Source of the DNA: Grammothele lineata
Taxonomy: Eukaryota; Basidiomycota; Agaricomycetes; Polyporales; Polyporaceae
Length of the DNA stretch: 64,000 nucleotides
Assembly (NCBI GenBank): GCA_002150815.3
Contig: NDFF03000003.1
Span: 310,001-374,000, forward strand
Reading direction: 5' to 3'
Shown: positions 47,133-58,475 of the stretch, in pieces
How the letters are laid out: each line of letters starts with the position of its first letter
Numbering within the stretch: the first letter of the stretch is position 1
Made by a program: the position numbers and the translations under genes
Notes under the pieces: generated by a model
Seen by the model: only the letters and a program-made list of their open reading frames with translations
The model's database searches: none
What the model was told of the DNA's origin: nothing

Positions 47133-48160
47133 ATGAACTTCTTTTCCCGGAAGCCACCGCTCAAGGAGTGGGAACGTGAAGACAAGATGAACGTCGAGCT
47201 CGTTGGATACGGGTGGTGCGCAAAAATTTACTAGTCGCGCAGACAGGCTATGCGGTCTCGCCTTTGCTTGTTCTTTCTGACATCTAGGTCCCCTTGTTCT
47301 CCACAAGGCAGGAGCGACGCGTTATAGCACGTTTCCACCTCCCAAAAGGCCTCAGCACGGAGCGCTTACAGCTTGCAATCCTGGACATAGTCCGCAATGT
47401 GAAGCATTCAAAGGACTGGCTCTGCGAATACTGCGGTGAGCACGGTCCCACGCACTCAACCGTCCTCCAGCGCCGATCTGGCTCGCGAACGCAGGGAAGC
47501 CTTCGCGCGAGACGCACGTCGATACGCTGTCATGGACGCACCTTGACCCGCCGCGTCTGGTCCTCTACGTACGTGTGTCCCACAGCATCCCCACGGGCGA
47601 AGGTAGACTGAAATCTTCGCCACTCGCGCTACGACATCGCCTCCGTTTATCAACACTCCCGGGCACATTCATCGCCACCCATCAGGTCCACTATGTGTGC
47701 GATACCGACGAACCTCACGTGCGCACGGGCCTCACTGCGAACCGCCAGATGCTCAACATGATGAACATGGGTCGCTTCGGGCCGACACCCACAACATTCC
47801 CCGAGAAAGAGCACGGCGTGATGTATGCGCTTGCAGGGAGCTGCGCGGCCTGCGAGCGCGACGAGACCGGTGGCGGACGGCTCCAGTTACAGCGCTGCAG
47901 CAAATGCAAGCTGACACGGTGCGTGGACTGAGGCCGCGCGATGCGTGCCGCGGGCCGCGGCGTGTGCTGACTGGCTTCTCCCCATTGAATGCGTCGGACA
48001 GGTACTGCGGGTGCGTGGGGTCGACGTGCTTCTTTGGCTGGATCGTTGACCTCTACTCTACGCTCGATATACTAGTCCCGAATGTCAGAAGAAGGATTGG
48101 TCCCGACACAAGACCGCCTGCAGCCAGACGCATTCGGTCAACTTCGAAAACTGGGACTGA
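47133..48160 (+). CDS. MYND zinc-finger protein
   Basis: The ATG at 47133 starts MNFFSRKPPLKEWERED. The middle has ERLQLAILDIVRNVKHSKDW and a CEYCG pair, then ETHVDTLSWTHLDPPRLVLYV and GLTANRQMLNMMNMGRFGPTP. The C-terminus is a MYND finger: CAACERDETGGG, then CSKCKLTRYCGPECQKKDW and SRHKTACSQ. I checked the last intron (donor at gtgcgtgg after the Gly codon near 48010, acceptor ctag at 48075): it joins RYCG to PECQKKDW and restores the last zinc ligands. The protein ends SVNFENWD. MYND fingers bind proline-rich peptides. Similar small MYND proteins with a shared N-terminal region are common in Agaricomycetes, with unknown function. Five or six introns are needed. Confidence 0.85.
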
Positions 48161-48421
48161 GGAACGAGTAGACAGCGGAGGATATTCATGCAGAAAACGC
48201 CGTTGAGAGGAAGCTTCGCGTCGGTTTGTACTATAGCTGCTTGATCGAGTATTACTAACCTCTGTATGTGCGATGATCGTAGCCCTTGTTTCTTGCTGCA
48301 TAGCCGCAAGCCACGAGAGCGTGTCAACAAATTCTAGTAATACACAAGTACTACATACGGGCGGAACGAATTCTATTGAGTGACTTGTCGGCACGTCCAA
48401 AAGCCGGGAACAGTCTAGCCT

Positions 48422-50108
48422 TTAGACGAGCGCGACCGTGGTCTTGCGGTAAATGATAGCCTCCTCCGCGTAGCTGACTTCAAACACTTTGTCTTCAGGT
48501 AGTGAAGGAAGAGGCTACATGCGAAATGACACAGAATGCATGTGGCCTTGCTCAGCAGCTGTGCATCAATACATAACATGCACACGCACTTTCCATCTCC
48601 ACTGGCAGGGCTGCTCTTGGTTTCCTTTGAAGCTGTTCTTGAGGCGGTCGGCCTGCTGTCGTTCTCCGATGTTGAAGTAGAATCGGGACACAAGGATCGG
48701 CAGGGCTCTGCCATTCCGAACGATCCGTCAAAAGTAGTGAAAAGAAGCACCACGAGGGCTCACAGGCCGAAGAACGTGCACGCAAGCTCTAGCCCGAAGT
48801 TGAGCAAGTTGTCTGCTAGCATTTGTGCTACATTCACGAACACCATTGCACTATGAACCGGTCTTCAGTTCGTGATTCGAGGAATCGGGACGCCGGTTGC
48901 GCTGAATACAGTACACCAAATGCAGCTGACACGTACACAAAATACACAGCGCCGTCACGGAGGATGAGGCTGGTGCACGTCAATTTGAAGCCCTCCTTGT
49001 GCGAAGTGGCCCATGTTCGTTCGACAATGGCGATGATAGCGATGATCTCGGAGACCAGTAGCGGGATCCGCGTTACGAGATTAACTGCTCGCAGGAAAGT
49101 GATCAGCTGCTGTGGATCAGCAAGTTGAAGGAAGCAGCGTACGGCTGGGCGAGACTGTCAATACGGATCTCATAGAAGTTGCCAACCGAGAGATACATAC
49201 TCTGCAAACACCTGCTGCGAGCTTATAAGATATTGTTGTCCACAAACAGGAATGTTGAAGTCCGGAACCACGCTAACGAAGTTTTGCGTCAAAACGGCAA
49301 GTGTCTGGAATCGTTGTCAAGATCAGCCCACTCCGGAGGGCTTGGTTATCTCACACAAAAGGTAGAACATACCAGGTTCGTCACGACAGGTACGAGGCCG
49401 ATTAATGTCACTGCGATGGGTATAGCCTTTGTTCGATGGGATCCACAGACTGCATGGACGCGTAGTCCGGAAAACACTAGCAAAGGCATAGCGAATGAAT
49501 GATCAGATGTGTGACCTACTGAAACCCGAGCGCTGGGACTTCACTTACAAGCCCATACAAAGAACAGTGTGATTTGGCATGCCTGCACCATCCGGGGTAG
49601 AAATACACAACTATGATAACATCAAGCCAGCACAGGAAAATGCTAGTCTTCAAGCAACTACACACCTCTGCAGCGAGATCAGCAATGGACCAAGGAGTAC
49701 GATTGCAAACACTCACAGTTGGGGAGGGCGGAAGAAGCATCCAGAGCGTTGCCCCATATTGGATCAAGCTCACATAACGGTTGAGGAAAAAAAAAGTTCT
49801 CGCCCAGGAGAACTTGCGGCCCCAAAGGTAGCTAACTTCGCTGTCCAAGGTGATAAAGTATTCGAAACCGATCAAAGCTGACAGAAGAGGTAATTAAGCG
49901 CTACTTGATCTTTCCTACTGGAAGTCACTTTCGCTCTCACCGAAGGCCGCCACATTGACCAGCTGCATAGAAAGGCTGCGAAGGGAAATATCGTGAGGAG
50001 AAGCGTCGTGGTTGGTGTTCAACATTGAACACACAATTCCTCGACGTAGGTCGCTGCCAGCTCGGCCGTGTCGGAGGAGACCGTAGCATCTGCGGAAGAT
50101 GAAGCCAT
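48422..50108 (-). CDS. DUF6533 multi-span membrane protein, copy 1
   Basis: DUF6533 proteins are seven-TM-like membrane proteins expanded in Agaricomycetes; their function is unknown. The ATG at 50108 starts MASSSADATVSSDTAEL. After an intron (gtgtgt...cgcag) the sequence reads LVNVAAFALIGFEYFITL, then DSEVSYLWGRKFSWARTFFF and LNRYVSLIQYGATLW. A further exon has MVQACQITLFFVWA; its intron (gtaagtgaag...tttgctag) joins to LFSGLRVHAVCG and IAVTLIGLVPVVTNL. The 3' part contains LPILVSRFYFN, the usual end of the domain, and a tail ending RKTTVALV at 48422. Exons between 49300 and 48800 are not fully resolved. The intron positions match those of copy 2 next to it. It is convergent with the MYND gene. 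Confidence 0.75.
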
Positions 50109-50954
50109 GGCGTCAGGGTGGGACGAGTAGCCATCCAGGCCAGCTGCCAGGGGAGGGGGAGAGGTAAAGTGCAACACAAGGTTTTATATCCCTGGCCACC
50201 GTACGCCCGGCGGAGCATCCTCCCACAATGACAGCGGCGCTGCGCGCTCAAGCTTCCTATCGTACCGCGCGGGCGGTGCCACACGACGCGATACATCTAT
50301 CGCTCTCCAAAACAGAAACCGCCAAACACGATCCGCTCACACTGGGCGCACCTGAACTAGTCCGGTCAGCCCTGAGCGAGTGTTACACTGAAGTGGGCTG
50401 CAGTCGCGGCAGCACCTGAGCACCCAGCGGATATTAAGCGCCGCGGGCAATCCAGAGCTTCGCTCCAAGGCCTGTGAATATGATGCTCGTCAGTACTGGA
50501 ACTGGAAGCCTGGGGACGGAGGTACAGCCTGAAAAGAGAAGGGGATGGAGGAAGTGGTCTAAATCGTGGCAACCAATACGACGGCTTGGTCCCATCTGCC
50601 GATCAACAGCGAACCCATTCTCATTGGCACCTCAGCATACACCAGTCAGCGTGGACCAGTGGGATCGCTCTGCATAGAGACGGCGGAAGCCCATGAAGGC
50701 CGATACCAGTGAACGAAGCTACAGTCCAGGGCCAAGAATAGTCTCACTCTGTGGCAGTCTATCAATCTGTATACGGTCGAGAGAGAAAGAGATGTGCCTC
50801 ACTAACCAGATAAATGGCCGTTCAGCGCCGGGGGGTGAGTAGCCAACTTCGATCAAAGATGGGAACAAGTCTTAATCGTACACTCACTATCTTACACACA
50901 CAAGAGAACACAAATCGTACACGATGTTAGTTAGCCCTTCCGACTCTCTGAGGA
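50109..50954. other. Intergenic region between the two DUF6533 genes
   Basis: About 0.85 kb holding the 3' end of copy 2 and the promoter of copy 1. No other gene seen; open frames are short and without domains. Confidence 0.4.
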
Positions 50955-52598
50955 CTACCATGTTGCTGCGGGTTTGAAACTCTTCGCGTCCTGAGCAGCC
51001 TCGAAGTCCCTCGCGCCGTAATCACTATGACAGTCGTCTAGTACGATAACCGCCGACGTAGGGCTCTCCTGGGAAGGGCTCCCGTCATGCGTAGTTTGAT
51101 AACTACCAACTAGTGACACTCACCATACTGCTACTTCTCGAGATCGCGAACTCCAGGGACATTTTGATCTGACTGAAATCGGACAACGCGGAGGGGGAAT
51201 CGTATCGATCTATCGTCTTCAGATCATCCAAATCTAAGAAAAAGCGCGAGATCATAATCGGAGTCAAGCTGTTGCGTAGGCGTGAAGCGTAAATTCAATA
51301 GATAACCACGATTGCCTTGATACTCACACGTTCAGAAACGGGATTGCGACGGAGTAGTCGTCAACTGCGGCAAAATCGATGATGATCTGTACGATATTGA
51401 GGGAGAGGACGACACTATAAGCAAGACGGGAATGCGTTATCGAAGGGAATCACATTCAAATTCTTGGGGCCTTAACTTACACGAAGTAAAGCATTCCTTC
51501 CTTGAGAACCAATGAAGTAAAGGACATGCGAATGTGCAAGAGTTTCGCCGCACGCATCGTACTCCAGGTTTTGAGCCATGTTATGATAATCGCAATTGCA
51601 TCTGAGACCATCATAGAAGATCGAGTAGCGAGGGACACTGAGAGCATTTCTGAGTGACAACGGGCTGCCACGGCAGATGCTACTTACAACTGGATGATAG
51701 CTTGTTAATGAAGTTATGAAGAGTATAAATGTCGACGTACGCTATCCAAGTCCGATCATCTAGGTCAATATCACCGACACAGCCAGTCAACTGGCTAAGA
51801 TGAATGGTGGTTCGTGTTGCAGCGTACTTGGTTTGGTCGTAAGCTTGATTCGCGTACAAGGGTGAAGAAATGCTTACAGTATTCGTTCCAGCAGGGACTA
51901 ACGCCAGTGCTACGACCGTACATGTAATAAGCCAATTGTGACTTATGGCGTAGACGCGTATTCCAGAAAAGCCTGTGCAGGGGGCGTCATGATTGGCTAG
52001 CACTCATGAGCAAGCAATTCGGAGGTAGTACCAACCAGCCCATACAGCATATAGAACGAGCTGTATCACTTGCATTGACCTGGATACGAAGATGCAGCTT
52101 TGTGAAGTTTTAGAATCTGAAGAAAGAGCAGAAACGAGCTGTTTCGTACCTCTACAATGATATAAAGATGATGTACATTCAGCGTCCGGAAAGGGGAGAT
52201 ATACCACCTATTACTCACAAGAGGGGTGTCCACAGGAAGGAGTGGACCCAGAACGAACAGATACTCAAGAATACTCAAGTACCTATTCAACAGAAAGATA
52301 GTTCTAGCCCACGACAGTCGTCTGCCCCAAGCGAAGCGAACTTCTCGATCAAACGTGATGGTATACTCATACACGATGAGGACTGAGATTGATGTGAGTT
52401 CCGGCACTCGTTATCATGAAGCAGGGGGGCCAACCGAAGACAGAGAGATCGGCATAGTTAAAAATCCGACTGGTGTGATTAAAGAAAAGATCAATAAAGG
52501 TTAATGGGACCGGGAGCGAAAACTTACTTGCTGCTGTAATATGCGACTATGAACTCCTGGAACTCCTCCAGGGAGCCAGCGTCGATGGTCGCGTTCAT
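50955..52598 (-). CDS. DUF6533 multi-span membrane protein, copy 2
   Basis: Paralogue of the neighbouring gene, same strand and architecture. The ATG at 52598 starts MNATIDAGSLEEFQEFIVAY. Two introns join YYSSN to RIFNYADLSVF and then to VLIVYEYTITFDREVRFAW, GRRLSWARTIFLLNRYL and SILEY. Next come MQVIQLVLYAVWAG, FSGIRVYAISHNW, VVALALVPAGTNT, an extracellular loop with one Cys (HLSQLTGCVGDID), then SDAIAIIITWLKTWST, FTSLVLKEGMLYF, VVLSLNIVQIIIDF and the domain end TPIMISRFFLDLDDL. A last exon encodes VIVLDDCHSDYGARDFE and stops at 50955-50957. All splice phases that I checked agree. Seven hydrophobic segments can be counted. About nine introns. Function unknown; receptor-like roles are only suggested by topology. 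Confidence 0.82.
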
Positions 52599-53583
52599 GA
52601 TGGGATGAAGGGCGGAAGATAAGGGGCCATCGAGGTCCAGGCAAGTCAAACCGCGGCGAATCCGTCTTTTGTATCTGGGGCCGTGTCGGCAAGGCCTGTC
52701 GGACTTCTGTGCGACGGACCGTGGGTTGGAAACTTCCGAACAGATCGTACTGGGCGGCTTTCCTGCGGTGCCTCGTCGGGGATCCGTAGCAATGCGAACG
52801 CACTCGCCTGGCGGAACCTATTCAGAGCCCCCTTGGTTGTAACGGCGTAAAAATAGCAGTCAGGGCATTCTGTTTGAGCGACAGATTGTGCGCGGCGTAA
52901 CGACTTTAGGGCCGACAACAGACAGCCGTACCGAATGCTATGTGGCGAGCAGTGGGCGACAGAAAATGCAGCCACCGGATCGGGCAGGCAACTGCCACGG
53001 CCAGACACAATTCGTAGTCTAGATCTGTCAGGATGTGCATCATTTCGCAGCTCTTGTTGCACGTCAACCATCAGTCTGATCATAAACAGTCAGGATGCGC
53101 TGTTGACAAAGGCATGATGTGAGCAGGAATACCTCCTTGAGACACGATCCCTGAGGCCTGAGGATTGGTGGAGATGACTGTGATACGAACAGAGTAGACG
53201 GAGACGTGGGAGCACTAGTTGAGCCGTGTGAACATTAGTTTTTGCCTTAAATCCATGCTGTGATTGTATACGTACGTACAGTATAGAGCGCTGACGCAGG
53301 CAAAAACTTGCATAGGCCGGGTTTCATATCGGAACCAGTATTTACTTACCAGCACATATCCTCCAAATCAGATAAAATGTAGTCTATTGACCGGAGAACC
53401 TCTACCGCGGCCGCGGCAACCACTCAAGCTCAACAAATTGATTAGAGCTATTTGTTTGCGCAGTCAAGCCCATCCAACGACTCAAGCTGCCACCAACCAA
53501 TTCACAGTAAAAACGAGCGAACTCGACGGTCGCAGTAGAAGTAGCAGCGCATAGGATAAACCAACGTCGTAAAAGTTTTATAG
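52599..53583. other. Intergenic region upstream of DUF6533 copy 2 and of the tRNA
   Basis: About 1 kb without a supported gene. The minus-strand frame at 52646-53083 has no recognisable domain. The left end should contain the DUF6533 promoter. Confidence 0.4.
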
Positions 53584-53676
53584 GACACTATGGCCGAGTG
53601 GTTAAGGCGACAGATTCGAATTTGGATGATTATCTGTTTCCCTCTGGGAGCGCAGGTTCAAATCCTGCTGGTGTCG
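53584..53676 (+). tRNA. tRNA-Ser(CGA) with an 11-nt intron
   Basis: The acceptor strands GACACTA and TGGTGTC pair (one T:G wobble) with discriminator G. The A box is TGGCCGAGTGG and the B box GGTTCAAATCC. The D stem is GCC/GGC. The anticodon stem ACAGA/TCTGT encloses TTCGAA, an 11-nt insert and a final A. Removing the insert gives a seven-base loop with anticodon CGA, followed by the long variable arm typical of tRNA-Ser. Yeast tRNA-Ser(CGA) also has an intron after position 37. No CCA is encoded, as expected. A run of five T follows directly. Confidence 0.93.
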
Positions 53677-53681
53677 TTTTT
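53677..53681 (+). terminator. RNA polymerase III terminator of the tRNA
   Basis: Five T residues start right after the tRNA discriminator base, the standard Pol III stop signal. Confidence 0.75.
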
Positions 53682-54333
53682 GCGTGGATTAATGTGCTGC
53701 GGCGTCTCGAGGAAGGATGTTCTCCTGAACATTCCCGTCCATTATGTGTGAATGACGCCATAAATAGCGACTGTGGCTATGAATAGGTCTAGATATGCAT
53801 TCAATTGGATGCCGCGGTGACTCGGACGATTGCACGTCGGCCGAGAGCGCTGGGCCTGTGCCTTGGGATAGCCTCTTGGAAAAGTGACAAACGCTCATAG
53901 ACTAGAGTCATTTCGTCACTCGTGGCGCGCCCGGAAGTGGAAGAAGCAAGGGATTATCGACCGAATGACTAGTTGCGCTGCTTTGGGGAGGGCTTGTCGA
54001 GTCACGCTCGTGCTGGGAAGGGGACAGCTCCGTAGGTCGGTCTTCGCGCGTTGCAAACTGGAACCGATCCCTCACGGTTTGATCTTCCAGACCTAGCTCG
54101 CATGGGTATATAACAGCCTCTGCGTGGCGCCATTCGGGCATACGGCTTCGCCATTCTGAGTCTCTTGCATCTCTGGCCCGTGACTCCACCTCGCGCGGCA
54201 TATCGAGGTGCGCCGAACTAAACACGCCACTGCGGCATATCCTTTCGCACGATCTCTGTTATATACTGACACTCGTCTCATCGTCGCATCCACATCCCGG
54301 ACCACCGACCGCAGCAACCTCACTGTTCGCAGC
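53682..54333. promoter_or_regulatory. Intergenic region upstream of the methyltransferase gene
   Basis: About 0.65 kb between the tRNA and the methyltransferase ATG, probably its promoter. A TATATAA-like element lies near 54106-54112. No gene seen. Confidence 0.35.
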
Positions 54334-55412
54334 ATGTCCACTGTGCATAACATCGCCCAGGCCGGCTTCGGGACCGGGAATGATCTCTACGACCGGTGCG
54401 ATGACCTACCGCCAGGCTATACGCCGCAGTTCTAACCACACCACCCAGCGCTCGCCCGTCGTACCAATCCAACGCTATTGCACACATTCGCAAGTCGATT
54501 GCTGCAAGCGGGCCACTGAACGTTGTCGAGTACGTTCTAGCCCCCCTCTCCCATCACACCGCACTGCGCACACACGTACTGAAGTACAGACATCTTGTCT
54601 TTCCCCAGGATCGGCTCCGGTACCGGCATCTTCACCCGTGCGCTGCTCGCCCACCCGGACTGGGCGACTTCCGTGGCGGAGCTCCGTGCAGTAGAGCCGA
54701 GCGCGGGCATGCGCGATGTCTTTTCTAAGGCCACCACGGACCCCCGCGTCTCCGTCCGTGAGGGCACGTTCGATGCCACCGGTATCGAGGACGGCTGGGC
54801 GGACTTGATCGTCATGGCCCAGGTATGTACACGCGACACGTCCTCCTCACTGCCCGCCCTGCTGACCCCCATGTACTGGCGTATTGACAGGCCTTCCACT
54901 GGTGCCCGGACCAAGACAAAGCATGCGCAGAGTTCGCGCGCGTCCTCAAGCCCGGAGGCGTCGTCGCCTTCATTTGGAACCTGGAGGACAGGTGTGTGAA
55001 CGACTTGCTCATTCTCACCCGCCCTTTCCCGCTCACAGCCTGAGTGCACAGGGACCGCGCTGGGTGGGTCGCACAGATTCGCGACAAGATCGAGCGCCAT
55101 GAGAAGGGCACCCCGCAGTTCCGGCTTGGGCTCTGGCGCGCAACGTTCAAGACGCCCTCGTACGTCGCCAATTTCGCCCCGCCGGAGGAGAACGTGTGGG
55201 ACTACGTCCTGCCGGGCACGCGCGATATCGTTGTCAATCGTGCATGCAGTAAGAGCTATATTGCGCTCCTGTCTCCCGAGGAACGTGAGAAGGTTGTCGC
55301 GGACATTGACACGGTCGTTGCCCAGAAGGAGAACTTCACCTGGGTGGATGAGGCTCAGGGCATCTTCGAATACCCGTACCAGACCTTCCTCGTTATCTCC
55401 CGGAAGAAGTAG
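54334..55412 (+). CDS. SAM-dependent class I methyltransferase (Methyltransf_11-like)
   Basis: The ATG at 54334 starts MSTVHNIAQAGFGTGNDLYD. Introns that I checked (GACCG|gtgcga...cccag and GTCGA|gtacgt...ccccag) join the parts to RPSYQSNAIAHIRKS and then LNVVEIGSGTGIFTRALLA, the glycine-rich SAM motif I. Acidic motif II is LRAVEPSAGM. Next is WADLIVMAQAFHWCPDQDKA, the motif IV region, and FARVLKPGGVVAFIWNLED, motifs V-VI. The C-terminal exon has GTPQFRLGLWRATFKTP, LSPEEREKVVADID and EYPYQTFLVISRKK. The architecture is that of small-molecule methyltransferases of the UbiE/Tmt1/Crg1 type. The substrate cannot be told. Four introns. It converges with HSP90, with 300 bp between. Confidence 0.9.
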
Positions 55413-55712
55413 ATACGGCTCGCGCAATGTACAACAGTTCAAAGCCGCACGAGCGCGCCAATCTAGAGAATTATGGTTCCACGTCGTCGAGGCCATTTGT
55501 GTTCGATACATTATGCATCGGGCGCGCATGCTGATTATGGGAGAGCAAAGAAGGACGTTATCATTGCGATGCTACGATATGTACGGTGAGTGTGATGCAA
55601 CAAGACAGCAATGCCCGACAGTAGTGAACTAAAATACATGTTGAAAATAAGCCTCTTCAGATCTATCGTACCCCAGACACATCAAAGCACGAGCAGAGAC
55701 GCGGTGGCCGTT
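55413..55712. other. Intergenic region between convergent genes
   Basis: Three hundred bases between the methyltransferase and HSP90 stop codons; expected to hold two 3' ends. Nothing else seen. Confidence 0.4.
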
Positions 55713-58152
55713 TCAGTCGATCTCCTCCATCGCCGACGTCGACGCAGTCTCTGCCGCTGGAGGCTCCTCGACGGCCTCGGAGGGCGCGGGCGCAGAGTCC
55801 TCCTCGTCGACGTCGAGGCCGAGCGCAATCATGCGGTGGATGCGCTTCGCGAAGGACGTGGGATCGTCAAGGGAGAAGCCAGACGTGAGGAGCGCAGTCT
55901 CGAACAGGAGGTAGGTGAGGTCCCGAACGGACTTGTCTGCCTTATCCTCCGCAACCTTGCGCTTGAGCTCCTTGACTATGGGGTTCGAGGGGTTGAGCTC
56001 GAGCGTCTTCTTCGACGCCATGTACGATGACATCGAGGAGTCACGGAGAGCCTGAGCTTTCATGATACGCTCCTATTGCCGAGAAAGCAATCAGTGATGT
56101 GCTCTACGACACATGCAATTAAACCATATGACTTACCATGTTTGACGACCAACCGAACTGGCCGGTGACGAGGACACAGGGCGAGTCGGCAATACGGTTG
56201 GAGACAACAACCTTCTCGACCTTTTCGCCGAGCGCGTCCTTCACGGCCTTGCAGAGGTCCTCGAACTGCTTAGCCTCCTCTTCGCGCGCCTTCTTCTCCT
56301 CCTCGGTCTCCTCCAACTCGAGACCCTCCTTAGACACGCAGACGAGCTTGTGGCCGTCAAACTCCTTGAGCTGCGTGATGGCGTATTCATCGATAGGGTC
56401 AACAAGTAGGAGGACCTCGAAGCCCTTTTTCTTGAGGACCTCGAGGAAGGGCGAGTCCTTGACGGCGGAGAGCGACTCGCCAGTGAGGTAATAGATGTTC
56501 TTCTGGACTTCGGGCATACGAGTAATGTAGTCTAGAGTAGTTGAACTCAGTATCGACGATCGATTACTGTCTCAATACAACAGCTCACCCTTGAGCGAGG
56601 TCATCTCCTCAGACGACTTCGTCGAGTAGAAGCGGAGGAACTCGGCAAGTTTGCTGCGGTTCTGAGCGTCCTCGTGGATGCCGAGCTTGATGTTCTTGCC
56701 GAAAGACTCGTAAAACTTGTTGAAGTTGTCCTTGTCCTCAGCGATCTCAGAGAACAAGTCCATGCACTTCTTGACGAGGTTTTTGCGGATGACCTTGAGG
56801 ATCTTGTTCTGCTGGAGCGTCTCGCGCGAGATGTTGAGCGGAAGATCCTCGGAGTCAACAATGCCCTTGATGAAGTTGAGGTACTCGGGAATGAGGTCCT
56901 CACAGTCGTCCATGATGAAGACGCGGCGGACGTAGAGCTTGATGTTGTTGCGCTTCTTCTTGGACTCAAATAGGTCGAAGGGTGCGCTGCGAGAAAGAAT
57001 CAGCTCTCACCATGCGCGCACAACGGACGCAGTAGACGCTTACCGCTTAGGGACGAAGAGGATAGCCTTGAACTCGAGCTGACCTTCAACAGAGAAGTGC
57101 TTGACAGCAAGATGGTCCTCCCAGTCGTTGGTCAGACTCTTGTAGAACGCTGCGTACTCATCAGCAGTGATGTCGGAGGGGTTGCGAGTCCAGATGGGTT
57201 TCGTCTTGTTGAGCTCCTCATCCGAGACCTCCTTCTCCTTGACCTTCTTCGTCTTCTTGGGCTTGTCCTCGTCGTCAACCTCCTCGACCTTGGACTCCTC
57301 CTTATCCTCCTTGACCTCCTCCTCATCGTCTTCAACCTCCTGCGATACTAGTCAGTACACCTTTGCACAAGTACCCAACATATGGAACTACTCACCTTCT
57401 CCACCTCCTTGGTGACCGCCAACTTGATAGGGTAAGAGATGAACTCGGAATGCTTCTTGACGATCTCCTTAATGCGCTTCTCCTCAAGGTACTCAAGCTG
57501 ATCCTCCTTGAGGAAGAGCCGGATCTCGGTACCGCGGCCGAGCTGGGTATTAACGGTATCGGGGGTGATGGTGAAGGTACCGCCGGCAGCCGACTCCCAG
57601 ATGTACTGCTCATCGTCGTTGTGCTTGGTAATGACTTGCACACGCTCCGCGACGAGGTACGCCGAGTAGAAACCGACACCGAATTGACCGATCATAGAGA
57701 TATCGGCGCCGGACTGAAGCGCTTCCATGAAGCCCTATACAAACATACGTTAACCCGATTGAAGGGAATGGCATTGAACCATGCTACATACCTTCGTGCC
57801 GGACTTGGCGATGGTACCAAGGTTGTTGACAAGATCGGCCTTGGTCATACCGATACCAGAGTCGATGATGGAGAGAACCTTGTTCTCCTTGTCGGGGACG
57901 ATCCGGATGCAGAGCTCCTTTCCGGTATCGAGGACGGAGGGGTCGGTAAGGGAGGCATAGCGGATCTTGTCGAGCGCGTCGGACGCGTTGGAGATGATTT
58001 CACGAAGGAAGATCTCCTTGTTGGAGTAGAAGGTGTCTTTGCAGCGCGCGTTCAGTCCGGTGTACAAAGACAGACGAATGGGAGAGCTCACTGATAATAA
58101 GGTCAAGGAGCTGGCTGATCTCGGCCTGGAAGCCAAAGCTTTCGGAAGCCAT
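55713..58152 (-). CDS. HSP90: Cytosolic molecular chaperone Hsp90
   Basis: ATP-dependent chaperone for kinases, receptors and many other clients, about 700 residues. The start [20 protein letters not shown] is spliced (gtgagc...gcaaag) to [20 protein letters not shown]. The GHKL ATPase motifs are present: [19 protein letters not shown] and [17 protein letters not shown]. The charged linker is Glu/Lys-rich. The middle domain has [40 protein letters not shown] sequence (here [10 protein letters not shown]) and [17 protein letters not shown]. The C-terminal domain includes [19 protein letters not shown] and [17 protein letters not shown]. The protein ends SAMEEID, a variant of the usual MEEVD peptide bound by TPR co-chaperones. 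Five or six introns. Heat-shock-element cores lie upstream at 58200-58350. Confidence 0.96.
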
Positions 58153-58475
58153 TTTGTGCGTGAGGGGTCGTGAAGGAAGAGGTGGGGAAAGATGGGATGG
58201 GGACGAAGGTTCGACGTCTGCTGGGCATGCGCATCTCGAGGACTGGCTTAAGTACATGTCCTCGCCTGCCATTCGAGAACCTTCCATCTGCTCGCCCGTT
58301 CGGGCAAGCGCCCACCTCCTTGGATGCGCGTTGACCGAGAACCTTCCAAAGCCTTCGACCGTTTTCTATCCCTCTTGCCTTATATGGAGCGCTCGCGCGT
58401 CGTTTGTTCGAGACACGCGTAGTACGTCTGCAAGCCAGTTTCTCTTCGTGTACTGCATACGCCCGTGGCCGTAAA
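58153..58475 (-). promoter_or_regulatory. HSP90 promoter with heat-shock-element cores and a 13-base direct repeat
   Basis: Between the HSP90 ATG and the TSC1 stop codon. A perfect three-unit element TTCgaGAAccTTC lies at 58272-58284. GAAnnTTC cores recur at 58339-58346 and 58205-58212. The 13-mer cgagaaccttcca occurs twice, at 58274-58286 and 58336-58348. This matches the known HSF1 recognition rule of alternating nGAAn units. TATA-like sequences lie near 58243-58250 and 58378-58386. A C/T-rich stretch directly precedes the ATG on the coding strand. Confidence 0.7.

Noticed and set aside
54537..55529. 330-codon open frame antisense to the methyltransferase
   Set aside because: The plus strand carries clear SAM motifs with valid introns here; the antisense frame crosses those introns and has no recognisable domain.
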